From the NCBI GenBank assembly GCA_030562195.1, contig JAUJPP010000003.1, positions 27,311,398 through 27,375,397 on the forward strand: 64,000 nt of DNA, given 5' to 3'. The DNA is from Nipponacmea schrenckii. Taxonomy: Eukaryota; Mollusca; Gastropoda; Lottiidae. Every line of letters starts with the position of its first letter. Positions within the stretch are counted from its first letter, which is position 1. Below, piece after piece: positions 1 through 13,800 of this stretch. Both the position numbers and the translations under genes were made by a program. A model generated the notes under the pieces. The model was not told the origin of the DNA and made no database searches. It saw only the letters and a program-made list of their open reading frames with translations.

Positions 1-59
1 TATGTAATATGGTTGGGCGTTCATCAGTAACGTTATTCTTAGCCCACAGCTCTCGCTCT

Positions 60-215
60 CTGATGACTCTCCCCAATATGTAACTCCCCTTCCTGTGACC
101 AAGTTCAGGAGTTGCCATAAAACCATTATAGTGATAATCGGGAGGGCAAATTGTTATTTTTTTCCATCATGACGATGCCCGAGAATACACATTGTTATAC
201 TATTGTAAGATTGAA
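60..215 (-). repeat. Dispersed repeat, copy 1 (second copy near 8.8 kb)
   Basis: The block reads ...CCCCAATATGTAA..., then AGGAGTTGCCATAAAACCAT, then a GACGATGCCCGAGAA block and ACATTGTTATAC. The same order of words with point differences recurs at 8820-8935 (AGGAGTTACCATAAAGCCAT, ATGATATCCGAGAA, ACATTGTTTTAC). This marks a dispersed interspersed repeat of unknown class. Orientation is arbitrary. Confidence 0.55.
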
Positions 216-1676
216 ATAGCTTCAGCTTCCAAATGTGATCTATTAAAGTAAGGCTTGTATCAAGGAGTTCTTTTGAGGCAAGAAATACTGGTTTATAATC
301 TGGTTGTGAAAGAAATGTTTCATCCGTGCTTTTTATTTGCTTCCATACGGACTAATAGAGTATTTATTATCCAAGAAGTTTGTTTAAGCCATTTGACTCT
401 CGTTCAGTTTTAAAAGCAAAAATCTGCATATGTTTTGGTAATGTAATAAATGAATTGATATTCAGAGATAAGCTTTTATTGACATAGACATACATATACA
501 TAAATATATACCCCATAGGAAACAAGGTGTGAATCATTAATGGAGCTGATCTTCTCAGATCACAGCTATGTTAAAATGTGGACGCTATTGGGAGAATTGT
601 GAACACAGTTTATAGCGGGATATTCTTAGATCATTGTTGACTATAAAACGTGAGTTTTCAGCATTATTCTTTATATTATCTCTTCGGGATCCTCGCCCCT
701 TTATACTACCCCTCTCCCTACAAAACATATTACAAAAAATATTTTGTGATTGTCTCTTACGTATCGTGATACGACATGCTACGATATGCGTATCGTATCG
801 CGAGGTGGTGTTTCGATACTTGACGATACAGGGCATTCCATAAAAAGTGTGTATTTAATTAACTAGTCGGTAACTGCATTCTTGTCCTATCATAAAATCA
901 TTTCGTGGGACTTTTCCGAAATCTATTGTTTTCAAATAAAGCCTGACTAAATAGAACAACTAAAATCATAATTTTCAAAATTTTATGCCAGGCTACGTAG
1001 TTCCTTATTACACCCCAACCCCCTCCCCCCGACATAGCTTCAAAAATATTCCCTTGGGGCTATTAACTACCAGGTTGAAAATCCCTGGATAATAGCCTAC
1101 AGATTTTATATTTAGATGAGAACTTGAGGAAGCATCATTAAAAATAAAAATAGTAAATATGTTGAAGTTAGTACGTCAAGTTCCCAATTTTTCATAAAGA
1201 TGAAAACATTTTATAAATAAGAGAAAAATATTTACAAAATTAAAAAAAAAATGTACAAATTTACATAGCACTCAGTGATTAAAAATAAACTTTTTCTTAT
1301 GTACATTTTTATTTCTTTGCATCAACAGATCTCATTGGCAACATGTCTATGTTCTCCTACACACTGATGCCATCGTTCTTTACCAACTACAGTCTATAAT
1401 AACAATTTCCATCACATTTTCCAGTCTAAGGTATTAATCCAGAAATATTTTCGCTTTTTCACAATAAATGTTCATTCTTATCAGTTTTATGGGTAGCTAT
1501 AAGCAGACATTTGTACCATTAAATGAACACCACCACAATTCTTTAACTTGGCCAGTACTTTTATGGGAGGATATCTTCTATAACACCTTACACCAACACA
1601 TCATTTTCCATCTTTAGTTATTGAATCGTCAGTTATCGAACACGAGGTGTAACTTGGCACTGTTTTATGACAGAGG

Positions 1677-1682
1677 TTTATT
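1677..1682 (-). terminator. Candidate MyoD polyadenylation signal AATAAA
   Basis: TTTATT on the plus strand gives AATAAA on the minus strand, 13 bases past the MyoD TGA. A site this close would give an unusually short 3' UTR, and further AATAAA hexamers lie downstream (for example near 1308). It is a candidate only. Confidence 0.25.
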
Positions 1683-1695
1683 CACTAGGGCTGAT

Positions 1696-1832
1696 TCACA
1701 ACGGCCTATCTGTTGGGGTTAGATTTAAAACTTGGTTGGACGCCGACGTGGAAGTAGAATTTGGGGCTATACTTTCTACTATTAATGATAAACAATCGAG
1801 ACTAGAGACACCGTTACCATTGACTTCAAAAC
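1696..1832 (-). CDS. MyoD: MyoD exon 3 (C-terminal helix III)
   Basis: The acceptor is a T-rich tract followed by ATATTACAG, ending at 1833. The exon enters in phase 1: its first two bases, GT, complete a Gly codon with the last G of exon 2. It encodes 44 residues plus TGA (1698-1696). It carries [14 protein letters not shown], which corresponds to vertebrate SSLDCLSSIVERI, the helix III that helps MyoD open silent chromatin. A Ser/Thr-rich tail ends in TDRPL. No long ORF marks this exon because it is short and begins in mid-codon. Confidence 0.92.
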
Positions 1833-4800
1833 CTGTAATATAAAAAAATAATAATCATTTATATATTGTATGAAAATAAATCAAAACAGCTCAACCAGTA
1901 TTCGTTTAGAACCTTTATTAAATTGATATTCTGCATACTTACGTTGTAGGTTCGGTATATGGTATTAGTGACAATGGTCCCTTTGTATATTAGTTATAGA
2001 GTATCTTCCAAGATATCCTTCTACAAAATCTTTTAAAATTAACAAACAGAGAGATGGACAAAACACTCAACTCAAAGTAGGGGCGTATCCCTCCATAAAC
2101 CTAACATCGCCGTTGTTTTTCAAACTTTGTTGTGTTTATGATACACATCTTTCAACAAATCTCTCAAAAACTAGATACATTACACAAACCTTTTCTGAGG
2201 GGAGGAGCAAATCCCTCCATAAACCTAGAACCGTTTCTGTATTGTAAACTTTATTTTGTATGTTATGTTCATAGTTTAACCTATCTTTCAATACAACCCT
2301 CTCTTTAACTCAAGATAGATGATGTGCTAACAGTTTTATATCTCAACTAACTGATATCATAGATAGTCTACGATCCAACTCGACTCGGCTTGACGGCAGC
2401 AGATAAATACCTAATTGTTTCAATACTTTCAACGTCTTTAGTTTGACAGCAGCCATTCGTTCTTCAGTCTGCGCAAAAATCAACATTTTTAAAAGGTATG
2501 TTACCTCTTAGAATGGAAATATGAATTTGTCTCAAACCTGGTCTATAAAGGTATATATATTCATCAGTTAAACTTACATAGTACCATGAATAGAATCTCT
2601 ATATTACATAATATACGATGTAGCCTATATTAATTTAAACTAAGAGATAGTATGCCCGAAAAGACGTCTATAGCCATTGACATTAACCGTGGTCCTTTTG
2701 TCAAACTTATCTCATAGTGAAGAGAAAATAATTATTATGGATATAGACTATTTATTCTTTTAAACACAATGTTTCATTACAAATGCAGGTAACGTTAATA
2801 CAACCATAAATATATACACTCCTTATATACAGGAGAAACAAACTTAACGATTCACCAAATGTATAAAATAAACATAAAATAAAATACAGGATTAACAATT
2901 AGATAGTTAATCGACCAGGTATGTGGTATATTAAATAATGAATTTGATAAACAATAAATTTTCCCATCGAAAAACATCAACTCTTATTACACATTTACAA
3001 GATTATTCAATGGGTGTAAAAAAGTTATAAATTAATAAAAAGTAGGAAAAACTGTCGAGTATTGAAATGTGTTATAGTAAATAATAAAACTGATGAAGTT
3101 TAAAGTTGCCGGTTCAGATTTCAGGTTTGTTTTGGTGAGTAAGGAAAATGTTAATTCAGGTGGTAAATTTGGCGGGAAGAGAAGAGCAGACGAGAAGAAA
3201 TAACGGCATCACACGTGTCAGGTTTAACTTGAAGGAAACGTGACGGTTTAAAACATGGAAGGAAATTTTATAATGGACTTAATTAACTTGTGATGACTGT
3301 TTTTATTTCTCCGTCTCTACTTACACTACACAACCATTAGATCAGAAATAAATCGGATTAAATGGAAATTTCCGTCTTATAACTCTATTTCTTATAGGCC
3401 TATTGAATACAACCTTATGATTATCAGCTAGTGATTGTGTCATGTTTTTGATATATGAATGAAGTTTGTTTTCTTCTGTTCTCATATTGAATTAATTGGG
3501 TTAATGGAATTGAACGAAGTTTTACGTTTTACTATTCTGTTTATTACGGAGTTACGGAAGAAATTAATTGTTCTTTTTTTATGTTCTTTATATGGCCACT
3601 AATATGTTCTTGAGTTTTCTATTCTACTGTTCTGTAGGCCTACCTTTGTTGGGGTAATGCTTGCACCTGATTTGATTAGCGGAATTCAATAATATTATAC
3701 ATCCTACGTCCTTAAGATATATTGCAGAGGAAATGTATTGCAGCAAGAAAGAATTATTTAGAAGTTCAAATGCAACTTCGCTCTTCCTCATCAAAAGACA
3801 TCTTTTAAAATGTAAAAATAAATATTCGCTTTTTCCTCCTATCTATAAGTCTCTTTGTATAATTACTAAAAGAATGGGAAGACAATTAGAATAGATAGTG
3901 TTTTTTGAAGAAAACTTCACGATTCTTTGAAGAGAAAACGTTTCAGTAGAGACTTTATTTGTCTATATTTTTAAGGAAATTTCAAAGTAAAAATGAAACG
4001 GAAATATGGCGCAGCTTATTGTTCTATTCACCAGTATATTCATTTAGGACAGAATAAACAATTATTTTCTTGAGACTCACTTAAAAAACAGGGACCCCAG
4101 AAAGGAATGAACAAAAATAGAGGAATAAAAAACGTTAGCGGAGGGTCATGGTGGCCCACAGTCTTTCATGTGGCTACGGAGGAGTAATTTTACCATTTTC
4201 TAATGCACTGAAAGTTTTATTCTATATAGAAATTGATTTTAATCGCCAAAACCAAATTTTAAGTGTTTATAGATCTTTAAAACATTTGATATGATACGAC
4301 TGGTCAAGAAAAGAAAAAAAAAAAAAAAAAAAAAAAGGAGTCACTGCAGAGAGGAAGTTTTAGAGCCCTGAAATAACCATTACTGTAGGTGTCACTCATA
4401 GCGAGGTAGACCTTCGATTTGCTCAATCATGTGCCCCAAAACTTAGTCAAAAATTATACGATGTCAATTAGGAATTGTAATTTTTTAGGTTTGTATTTGA
4501 TAAAATAAGGCCTTAAAAATCGCTAATGAAACAATTTATGCTTCCCGGAAAGAGCACGAACTACGGATATGTTAATTTTACCTTGATTTATTGTTTTGTT
4601 TGCGGCGTAGGGAGGGTTGTATTTCTGAAATATACAGGCCTAGGATAAAACAAATACTTTAGGAATCTGTGTAGCTAATATGTAATTTTTTTGTCAATGT
4701 TGGTTCCCTTCTGAGTGTCAACAAACGTAAAGTTGTTTTGATATTTTAATTATGAAGAAACGAAAGAAAGAGTGAGAAAAGGAATTAAGAAGCCGATGAA

Positions 4801-7800
4801 AACTAGAAGTAAATCATTTGCGAGTCGACAATTCGTCTTAATCAGGCGAAAGCCAAGGTTTTTTAAGTAGAAAAACATCGAGTTTTCATCAAGATGATCT
4901 AGCGTTACTTACACTTCAATATAAGATTCAAGTATTTTAACATCTGTGGCGTCTGAATGTTACTTATACTACTGAGAAATGAAATGAATGGAGTTTTACG
5001 TCCTACTCTTCTGCTCCTTATTACTTCTATTGAGAATCAGAATATTGAAAATCTTCAGCAACTTCGGCTTCTAATATTGTCTTTAAATTAATTAGTACAA
5101 AAATGATTAGGAAATTAATTAATTTTTAAACACTGACAGAAAATAATTTTTGAATTTTAGAATTGGGTGTTCCACGTTTTTATTGCATGTTTTTTCGATC
5201 GGAAAATTCACCACCAAGGATGCTAGTGATTTGTTTGATTGCAATTTTTCAGAAATATTTCAAAATGTTGCAATATAAATTTTTATTTTAGAGTACGCTA
5301 ATCTAATAATACGCAATATTTATTTAGGATTGTCAACTTCATGTCCCTTTTCAGGAAGTCTGTATGGAGCTTAAAAGCTTAATTTAGCATATCGATCTGA
5401 AACCTCTGTCAAGTTTAAACAACATAACGTTTTTAAAAGTTCAAAAACTTTTTTGTCACGTTTTTACCTCTTCGACTCATAATTACGCTTAATTACTATT
5501 TCCAATTAATGTTTCTCCTTAACCTTAACGCCCATCCCTTCTCAGTCTAAATGCTAAATTGAAAAACTATTTAGTTTTATTCCAGGCTTGTAATTTAATG
5601 GTTGGTGTAAGACAACGACTTGAGAAATGTTATAAAATATTGAATTACTTCTGAATCTACCTCAGTCGGTAGTAAACTTCGGTTTATTTTTATTTCAATA
5701 AACATTTCTACTCAATAAAAATAACATAGAGTTTATTTTCGTTTCAAATAAGTCGTTTTTAGATAAATATTTAAAATTCTGATTTTTATCTGCAATGTTT
5801 TTATTGAATGTCATCAAAATAGTGATGATAACTTGATAAATTTGTTTACTTCAAAGATTCACGTTATAACCTAACCCCTTATGCGTATTAACAAATAAAG
5901 TAGTGTTAATGAAGGTTTGCTATATTATGAAGCATAGAGAATTAAAACCAATTCTTAATTCATATTATTCTATTGAAAGTCGGGTTAACGGTAAAGTGAT
6001 AAAAAGAAGATTTTAAGGGCAGAGATAGAATTCAGTTTATGATAAAAAAATATATGATATTCACTTTATTTCCTTATGTTTCAAAGGTACCGTTATCTTT
6101 ATCAATCACGTGAATGAAGTACGATTAGTTTGAAGTGGGCATAACGCAAGGTTATGTTTTCAGTCCTATCGTCTTTAGCTTATTAACAAATGTAGGCTAC
6201 TGGTGACATTTTCAAAATTTCGAGCAATTTACAACAAAGGGGAGGGGTAGTATATAAGAAAAGGCCTGTTCCAAACCCATTCATTATTATACGAATAAAA
6301 AATTGTTTAAATTTTTTTTTAAAAAAAAATGGAAATGACACGTATTTTAAAATCTCGGATGTCGGATGCCAACCTATTTTAATTGTTTCTAATTCGTATC
6401 TTTTTATCTTATCGAATTGAAAAGCAACTAAATTAGGTACTGTGATTTGATACCAGCCCATTCCTGTATTGTTTAACTTGTCAATTTACGAGAGTCCACA
6501 TCGCTGATACAATATAGTTAAACTGGTATTGGATAAACTATCACTTTCAGAGAGTCCAGTGTTTATCTGGTATTGGATCAATTCCGTATCATTTTAGAGA
6601 GTCTACATAGTTAAGTTTGCTTTTGTGGTTTTAGACTTGTCGACTTTCAGAAAGTCCACATAATTAATATGATTTATTTGGTATCAGCTTTGTCTAACCC
6701 GGTTTTGTCAATTCCGTATCTCTTTAGAGAGTCCACATAGCATTTTTTTTTTTTGTAAACAATATTTTATTGAATGGATTAGGGAAGAGGCCACATAGCA
6801 ATTGTGATTATTTGCTATACCTATATAGATTGTTCGACTCAGAATTATTTCAGAGTATTCACATAGCGGAAAATGTTATTTTAGTATTTTCTGTCGTTAT
6901 CTCTATCAGAAATTCTGCATAGCTTTTTTGATGTTTAGGTTTGTCAACGTGGTTATCAGATATAATTTATTATTATCTAAAAGGCTTTACTTACCATTAT
7001 TGTTTTGGTTAAAATTTCCATTGGCATCATTAACATGGTGCATTTTATCAGAATAATACTGAGGACTGTTCACGGTCTGAAATAAAACAATTAAACAAAT
7101 TATGAAGAGAAATGAAAAATAAAATGAAAATTATGAATTAAATTGGAAAAAAATAAATCCTTGCTGTCACCCAGGAAACTGCTTTAATGAAACCAGATTT
7201 AAAAGTAGTATTATGTAAGTATAAGAAGTAAGTTTAGATACTTGTTAAAATACAACATACACGATCTTAATACGTGATCAAGTGTTTTCGGCCAGATCAG
7301 CAACATTTTGTTCTATTCAAAAACTAGGGGGTAAGGCAAATCCTTTTCTAAACGGTTTTCATAAAAGCCGACAACTCTGCAGGCCTGTACGAGGTTTGGC
7401 TTTCCCTTCAAAAACCCCGTTGCGATAACACTGCGGGTTAGTACTCGGAAAACAGAACGCCGAGCAGATGGAATCAAAATGTTATGTTGGTGAACAGACG
7501 GTAGGACTTAATAAAATATGTTCAACACCGAAATTATCTGGGCTGTTTATTTATAATAAGTCGGTTGATTTCGTCTCAAGTATATTATTATCATGCTGCT
7601 TATTTATCATACCACCAGATAGTCAAATGTTACAAGATGGGCGGTCGGATTACTGCATTCTACGGCGTTTCTTTAAACGCCATGCACGTTTATGGAAGAA
7701 CAAACAGTTTGATATTAAGAGGTATTTTATTCCTTCTACTAAGTGTGTCTCTCCCTTCTGAAGCTGGCCTTGGGACTATTTATGCTTTAGCTTGTTCTTT

Positions 7801-10800
7801 TTCATAATTAAGTAAATAAAATGCTGTTAAGAAACAATAAAATTCACACCTTAAACGCCACGTTTACGGAAGACTATAAAAATCCGATATAAAAATTTTA
7901 TTCCTACTCTCCCGGGGGGGGGGGGGGTATCCTTTTCCTAATTATTTTCATAATTATGTAAAAATACTGTGAAGAAACAATGGAATTCACACTCCTTTGA
8001 TAGTTAGCCATTCTCTGTTGGATTTCTAGACTCGTTAGCAAAACATCATGTTACGTTCTCTTCTCTTCTATTTTACTACTTTTGTCTTATCAATAAGAAA
8101 ATGATGTAATAGTTATGTTTTATAACTAATCTCTGCTTGGATTCAAGGCTAAGACGTAACATGTCTTGCCAGTTTGAAAAGGTTGGAACTGCGATATCAA
8201 TAAGATTTTTTTATCCGAGTTGTTTTCAGATCTACGTATTTTGAAGACAGAATTAGTCAGCAAAAAGAGACATAAAATCTAAAAAATGCTCATGCAGAAT
8301 TGTAATATCAATTGGGGTGAAGCAAGGTGCTTTTTATAATGCTCCTCTATTCATCAAATTGAGTAAAAACCTAAATTTAATTATTGCACACCACTAGTAT
8401 TCTTAGATTGATCTTGACACTTTTTCAATCTTCTTAAGTTCTAACTGAAACAAACTAATTCTGGTGCATTTGTAGTTCTTTGTCATTCCAATGGTTTTTT
8501 TGCCCACAAATTGAAATATTCAATTGTTTTTGTATAGTTTTCAGTTATTTCGTTGATTACAAATAACTATTCGTTCACATTCCCCAATTATTTATTTTCA
8601 GTAAAAAAAAAAAAACTCAAATATCGATAGATAGAAGAATGTCATTAAGATCAGCAAAAATAGAAAAAAATAAACATAATTAAAAACGAAAACAAAAATA
8701 GAGGAAGGGGCAGACCCAGCACTCTCTAGGATTGGGTGATGGGTATCCTTTGGGGGTTGGATGTTCAACATGTACATTATACTTTGGGCACTCTTTTTGA
8801 CCCCCACAATGCAATCCTTTACCCCAATGTGTAAGAGTATATAAATTTTTTTCCTGGGGGTAAAACCCAAAATTTTAGGAGTTACCATAAAGCCATCATG
8901 ATGATATCCGAGAAATCACATTGTTTTACTTTCGTAAAAAAATGAACAAAGGCATTTGTAAACTAACACTACATTGATTCATTTCCACATTCAAATTCAG
9001 TGAAGCCGCGTTATCAACAGATTTCCGTTCACGATAAAATCGTGCGGTTTTGTGTATATCTATATATGAATTCATTAATCAATTGGTTTTAACTTTCCCA
9101 GGAAGAATGAGTAGTTTTTCAAATTTAATTTCCTGTCAACATCATATACATGAGAAACCTTTTGGCTTTTGTATCAAAGAAAAAGTGCCGTAATATAGCC
9201 TTGGAATGCCTGGTAATACACAACAGGGGGGAGAGGGGAAAACGAGAGAACCATCTTGTAATTTGAAATGCCCTATTAAATACTGAGTGTAAGTCCAAGT
9301 TACAAGTGACATACAACTGTCAGTGGTAAACCCATCATACTATAGAATGTGTTAATTTAATAGTTAAGATGTCGTTTTTCTTGAAAACAAATTGTCAGAT
9401 CAGTGAGTAGCACCGTATTGAACGGTTCCCAGCTTCTTTATAACTCACATACAGTGAAAACACTTTGCGTTAAATTCGATAGTAAAGATGTCTTATTTCT
9501 AAATAATGTATGTATATCAGAGACACTGATAGCATCAATTTCCAAGATTCCAATTTCAGTCGACGTCTGTGATTCCTGCAATTCCTCAGAAAAATGCCTA
9601 ATGACGTCATTAAACTCAAAATTCTCTTGTATCATGTCACATAAGGTTCTTCGGGATTTATGACATTTCAATCATTTAGTTTTAGTGGAATTACAGAAAT
9701 CACAGACGTCCAAATTCTGATTGAAAATTGGAATGATTCAAATTGATGCTAAAAGTGTCCCTATTACACATATAATAAAAAATAGAAAACTTCTTTACAA
9801 TCACTTTAATAACGTCAGAAACTGTAGCACTGTATCACTAGCCCAAACGTTCTCTCTTACTTAAATATTGTTAACACACTCCGCAATACTCATAGCATCT
9901 TGGTCTTCTAATAAATTTTATCTTTCAAGATATCAACTTAATTATTGCCCAGGCGGTTCTTTTGATCTTTTTATTGAAACTGTAATATGAAATGTTTCAT
10001 TAACATTACTTTCTTTACGTTTCAAATTGACCTATTTTGAAATTTTACGAATGTTTCTCAGGTTTATATGATTTTTATATTCGGAGATTTGCTTGGAAAA
10101 TTTGTGACTTCATGAGCTTTATTCATTTTAAATTTTTATTTTTGAAAATGTTTTGTATTTTTTCACGTATTATATGTTTCATAAACAGAAAATGAATTGT
10201 ACCAGAACAAAATTTGACTTTACTAGCAGAAACATTATTTTAAATTTAAAATTGAAGGGAACGGATTTTTGTATGCACTTGGACTATCATTTGAAAAAAA
10301 ATGAATTTGAATCACAAAAGACTTAATGTGTTAGGTCCTACTGTTCTGGACACAAATTAAAACCAATTACTATATCGACAAAAAATTCAAAAGCCTACGA
10401 TCAATAACCAATACTGGCAATAAATACAAATTTTGAGTTAAAATCATTTGAAATTTAAGTCATATAAAGACATAACGGTATATACAGGTATATATTGCGA
10501 TTTTAACTGTGGAAGTATTACTTCTATGAATATAAATATCAAATCAATTTACAAGCGACAATGATAAATCACCCTGGAAATTGTTTCACAAAGTTTCCAA
10601 ATAGTTCAAGTACCATAAGTCAGGCGCCATTTCCATGTCATTTTAAATATTTTGAACGATTTACCAGACACTAAGAGGAAATTTACGACTGTTTTTGTGT
10701 TTATTGAGGACTTGAACCCACCGCTTTTTTTCTTCTTCTCATATTTGCGTCTTCATTCAACACATGGAAGTGGGACATACTCAATTTCACTTTAGTTCAA

Positions 10801-13800
10801 ATAATATATCGACATATTTGCCATATTTTGAACATATTTATCAATGATAACGATGCTTTCTCATAGGTGTATACCACTTGTATCTTTCAACTAGACTGTT
10901 TATTTCACCGAAAATATATAAAGAAGAAAATTAACAATTTATGAAGTTTATTGAAATATTTTTGTTTTGGTTTGAGATATCATGTGACAATGATATTAAT
11001 AGATATACAGACTCTCTGGGTTTTAAGTTGAACGTCCTATTTTCTTAATGAAATAATTTTTACGATAAGAAAATGAAATTTAAATGTATATAATTTTCAT
11101 AGTCTATATATTTGACAGAAATAATAGAGATTCAATTGAAAAGAATTCTCGTATTTCTTCCGTGACTATATATTTTCCTTTCATCTTGAACCTTTATTAT
11201 CAAACGTACTTATACTTCATACCAGGAAATTTTATTGAAATGAATTTGAGTCCACTAATTTCAATGTATGAATCAGTTTCAGAAAATAATTTTTTATTTT
11301 TTATTTTTAAATCATTCTTCTTTTTCCTCTTTCTCACTATTTTTTTTTTGCGCATAACTGTTATTGGTGGTACTGAAACTTCTCCTCGGCCTGTGCTTTC
11401 GTAATTTCAATTATATATTGTTTTTACAACCACTTTCACCTACTAATACACTGAGATATTATAATGAAACGACATAATAAACTGAGATATTTAATACTGA
11501 AATGAATTTTTTCGTCATAATAAACTGAGATTTTATAATGAAATATATTGGAGTCTTATTCCTTATTTCTGATATCGAATGGACCTGAATTAAAAAGAAA
11601 ATACTATATGCATGTACTTAGATGTAATGAATTTGAAGTTTATATTCATGAAAATTGTTTCAATTCAAAGATTTTGATGTTTACATCCTACTTGAATATT
11701 TTGATTGAAATAAGAAGGAGTTTTACATTCAACGTTATATTCTATATCAAGATAATATGACGTCATATATATATTATACATCGACATTGGAAATAAAATA
11801 ATTAAAGTTTTACACCCAAGCTACTTATTTCCATTAAAATGAGTTAGAGTTTTGAGTACACGTTGATATTTTTGTTGAATTTTACATTTACAATCTTACT
11901 CCATAGTTTCTACAGAGAGCGTAAATATCTATGTATATGCATGTGAACTTACCCTTAGCTTCTGTTTCAAGACTGAACCCCGGCATGTATTGCAACGAAG
12001 CAAATATAAATTCTGATAACAGTGGCATTTAGTAATTGCTAGATATCGTGTGATCAGGGTTGAGATTTAAATTCGTTGCAATACATGCCGGAGTTTTGTC
12101 TTTAAACGGAAGCTGAGAGTGAAGTTTTACATCCTACCAGAAATATTCCATAACGAACTTGGTATCTATGTGTATCTATGTATATACTCACTAACTTCTT
12201 CTTAACTTCCGTCTCAAGACTAATTATTTCTTATCTCAAGTTCTCTTAACTTTACGCATGTTAGTTTATGAAGATGAAAATATCTATAAAGTAGTTATAC
12301 CTCAATTAGAGGAAATATGATCCCAAGTTATCACCCTGACTTTTCAAACGGTCCACTTTTAAAACTGAGTGCAAAACCATGAAATTAATATATATATATA
12401 TATTTTTATTACCTAATTTTGAATTTTTTAAAACCAAGGTTGAGTTTGTTATAGAATGTTTGTACGCTATAAATTCATAAAGAATTGTAATGCTAAAACT
12501 ACATTGCCCACTGCATGCGTTGTGCTGTCTAAACTAAAGAGATAATTTGCAGACGAGTTGGACGTACAATTCTATTTAATTTCTTTTTGAAGTTATCGAA
12601 AATACATTGAAAATGCAATTCTTTTTTTAAATTCACATTCAAAATTTGCCTTCAGCAAAAGTTATAATGTCGTGCAAGTATTTAGTTAAAGTGACGATTT
12701 ATTCTGAATGAGTAGCCTATATTGTTACCTTTCATCGATTACCGACGTAAAATCATTACCTATATTAAATAAATAGGAGTTAGATTTACTGTTAAAGACC
12801 GACTTAAGTTAAACGGCAAAGAAAATCCCTTATTCATTTATTCATTATTCATTATTTATATTTGTTAATGTATGAAAACCCAGTGGAGAAACGGGTCGGG
12901 TTGTATTATTTGTACACAGTTTCATGGTAATAAAAATTATCGGGATGATCAAAATTCTTATGTTTAATTTAAAGATAAAACGAAAGAAGTTATTATTTAA
13001 CGGACTTCATATGGAGAGAAATTACGTGAATATTCTAAAATAATTAAGACATAATTAAAACCAGGTTTTCTTTCAACTCGAGATACTAGAGCGGTTTATT
13101 AATTACAGCATTTCGTCGCGGTATATACTTGATGTATATCGTTTTATTTGAATCAACATACAAAAAAAAAAAAAAAACAAAAAAACAATCGAGTTGTTAA
13201 TTCGTTTCCTGTCCTTCTTATTTAATAATGAAATTAGTTCGTTGCCTGGTACATCTGACCCCTTTTTGTTTCGGAGGAATAAATACTGTCCCCTCTTTTA
13301 ATCGGACTTTAATATTGAATTTCTTTTCCCATCGTTTTTAGCTGGCTATGATAAGGGATCTGGTCGCTGGGAATTGTTCGTCATTTTTGTGTAACTTGTG
13401 AAATAATTGGGAATTCCTCTATTATCTCATTTCGTACTTAGGCCTACTTTCGTTTTTTAGGGTCACGTGTAAACTTTTAATTAAATTATAAGGAATCGAT
13501 TCGATAAAATATTAATCTCAATTTCTGTAATTTCGGTTTCTAAACTGGGATGGGGTCAAATAAACGTTGTCGCAATTCGTTCCTAAAGTTAGACCAAATT
13601 TTAAGAATCCGTTCAATGTTTCAGTTCTTACTTCATTTCGTTTCGTTTCCTTTTAGTTGAGTTGTATATTTTAAACGCCGGCTGATAGGAGCTGGGTTAA
13701 TTGCCATGAAGTTTTCAAATACCAAAATAAACATCTCACAAGTTAGGAGAATATTATGTTAAAGAGGAAATGGGATTTTTACTCTGTTTATTTTACTGGT

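Larger units (their letters stand above)
1..1695. other. 3' flank of MyoD: presumed 3' UTR and downstream DNA
   Basis: This AT-rich stretch lies downstream of the MyoD stop codon (minus strand). The part next to the gene should be 3' UTR, but its length cannot be read from the sequence. No ORF with recognisable similarity is present. A dispersed repeat copy lies at about 60-215 and is described separately. The short ORFs at 585-843 overlap each other on opposite strands and look like noise. Confidence 0.5.
1833..6994 (-). other. MyoD: MyoD intron 2 (5,162 bp)
   Basis: Bounded by donor GTAAGT at 6994-6989 and acceptor TATTACAG ending at 1833. It holds a diverged duplication (2076-2300), a poly-A run (4314-4336), a SINE tail fragment (4977-5024) and a decayed ~60-bp tandem repeat (6475-6965). 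The rest is AT-rich DNA in which I see no other exon. The ORF at 6183-6461 has no recognisable similarity. Confidence 0.88.
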
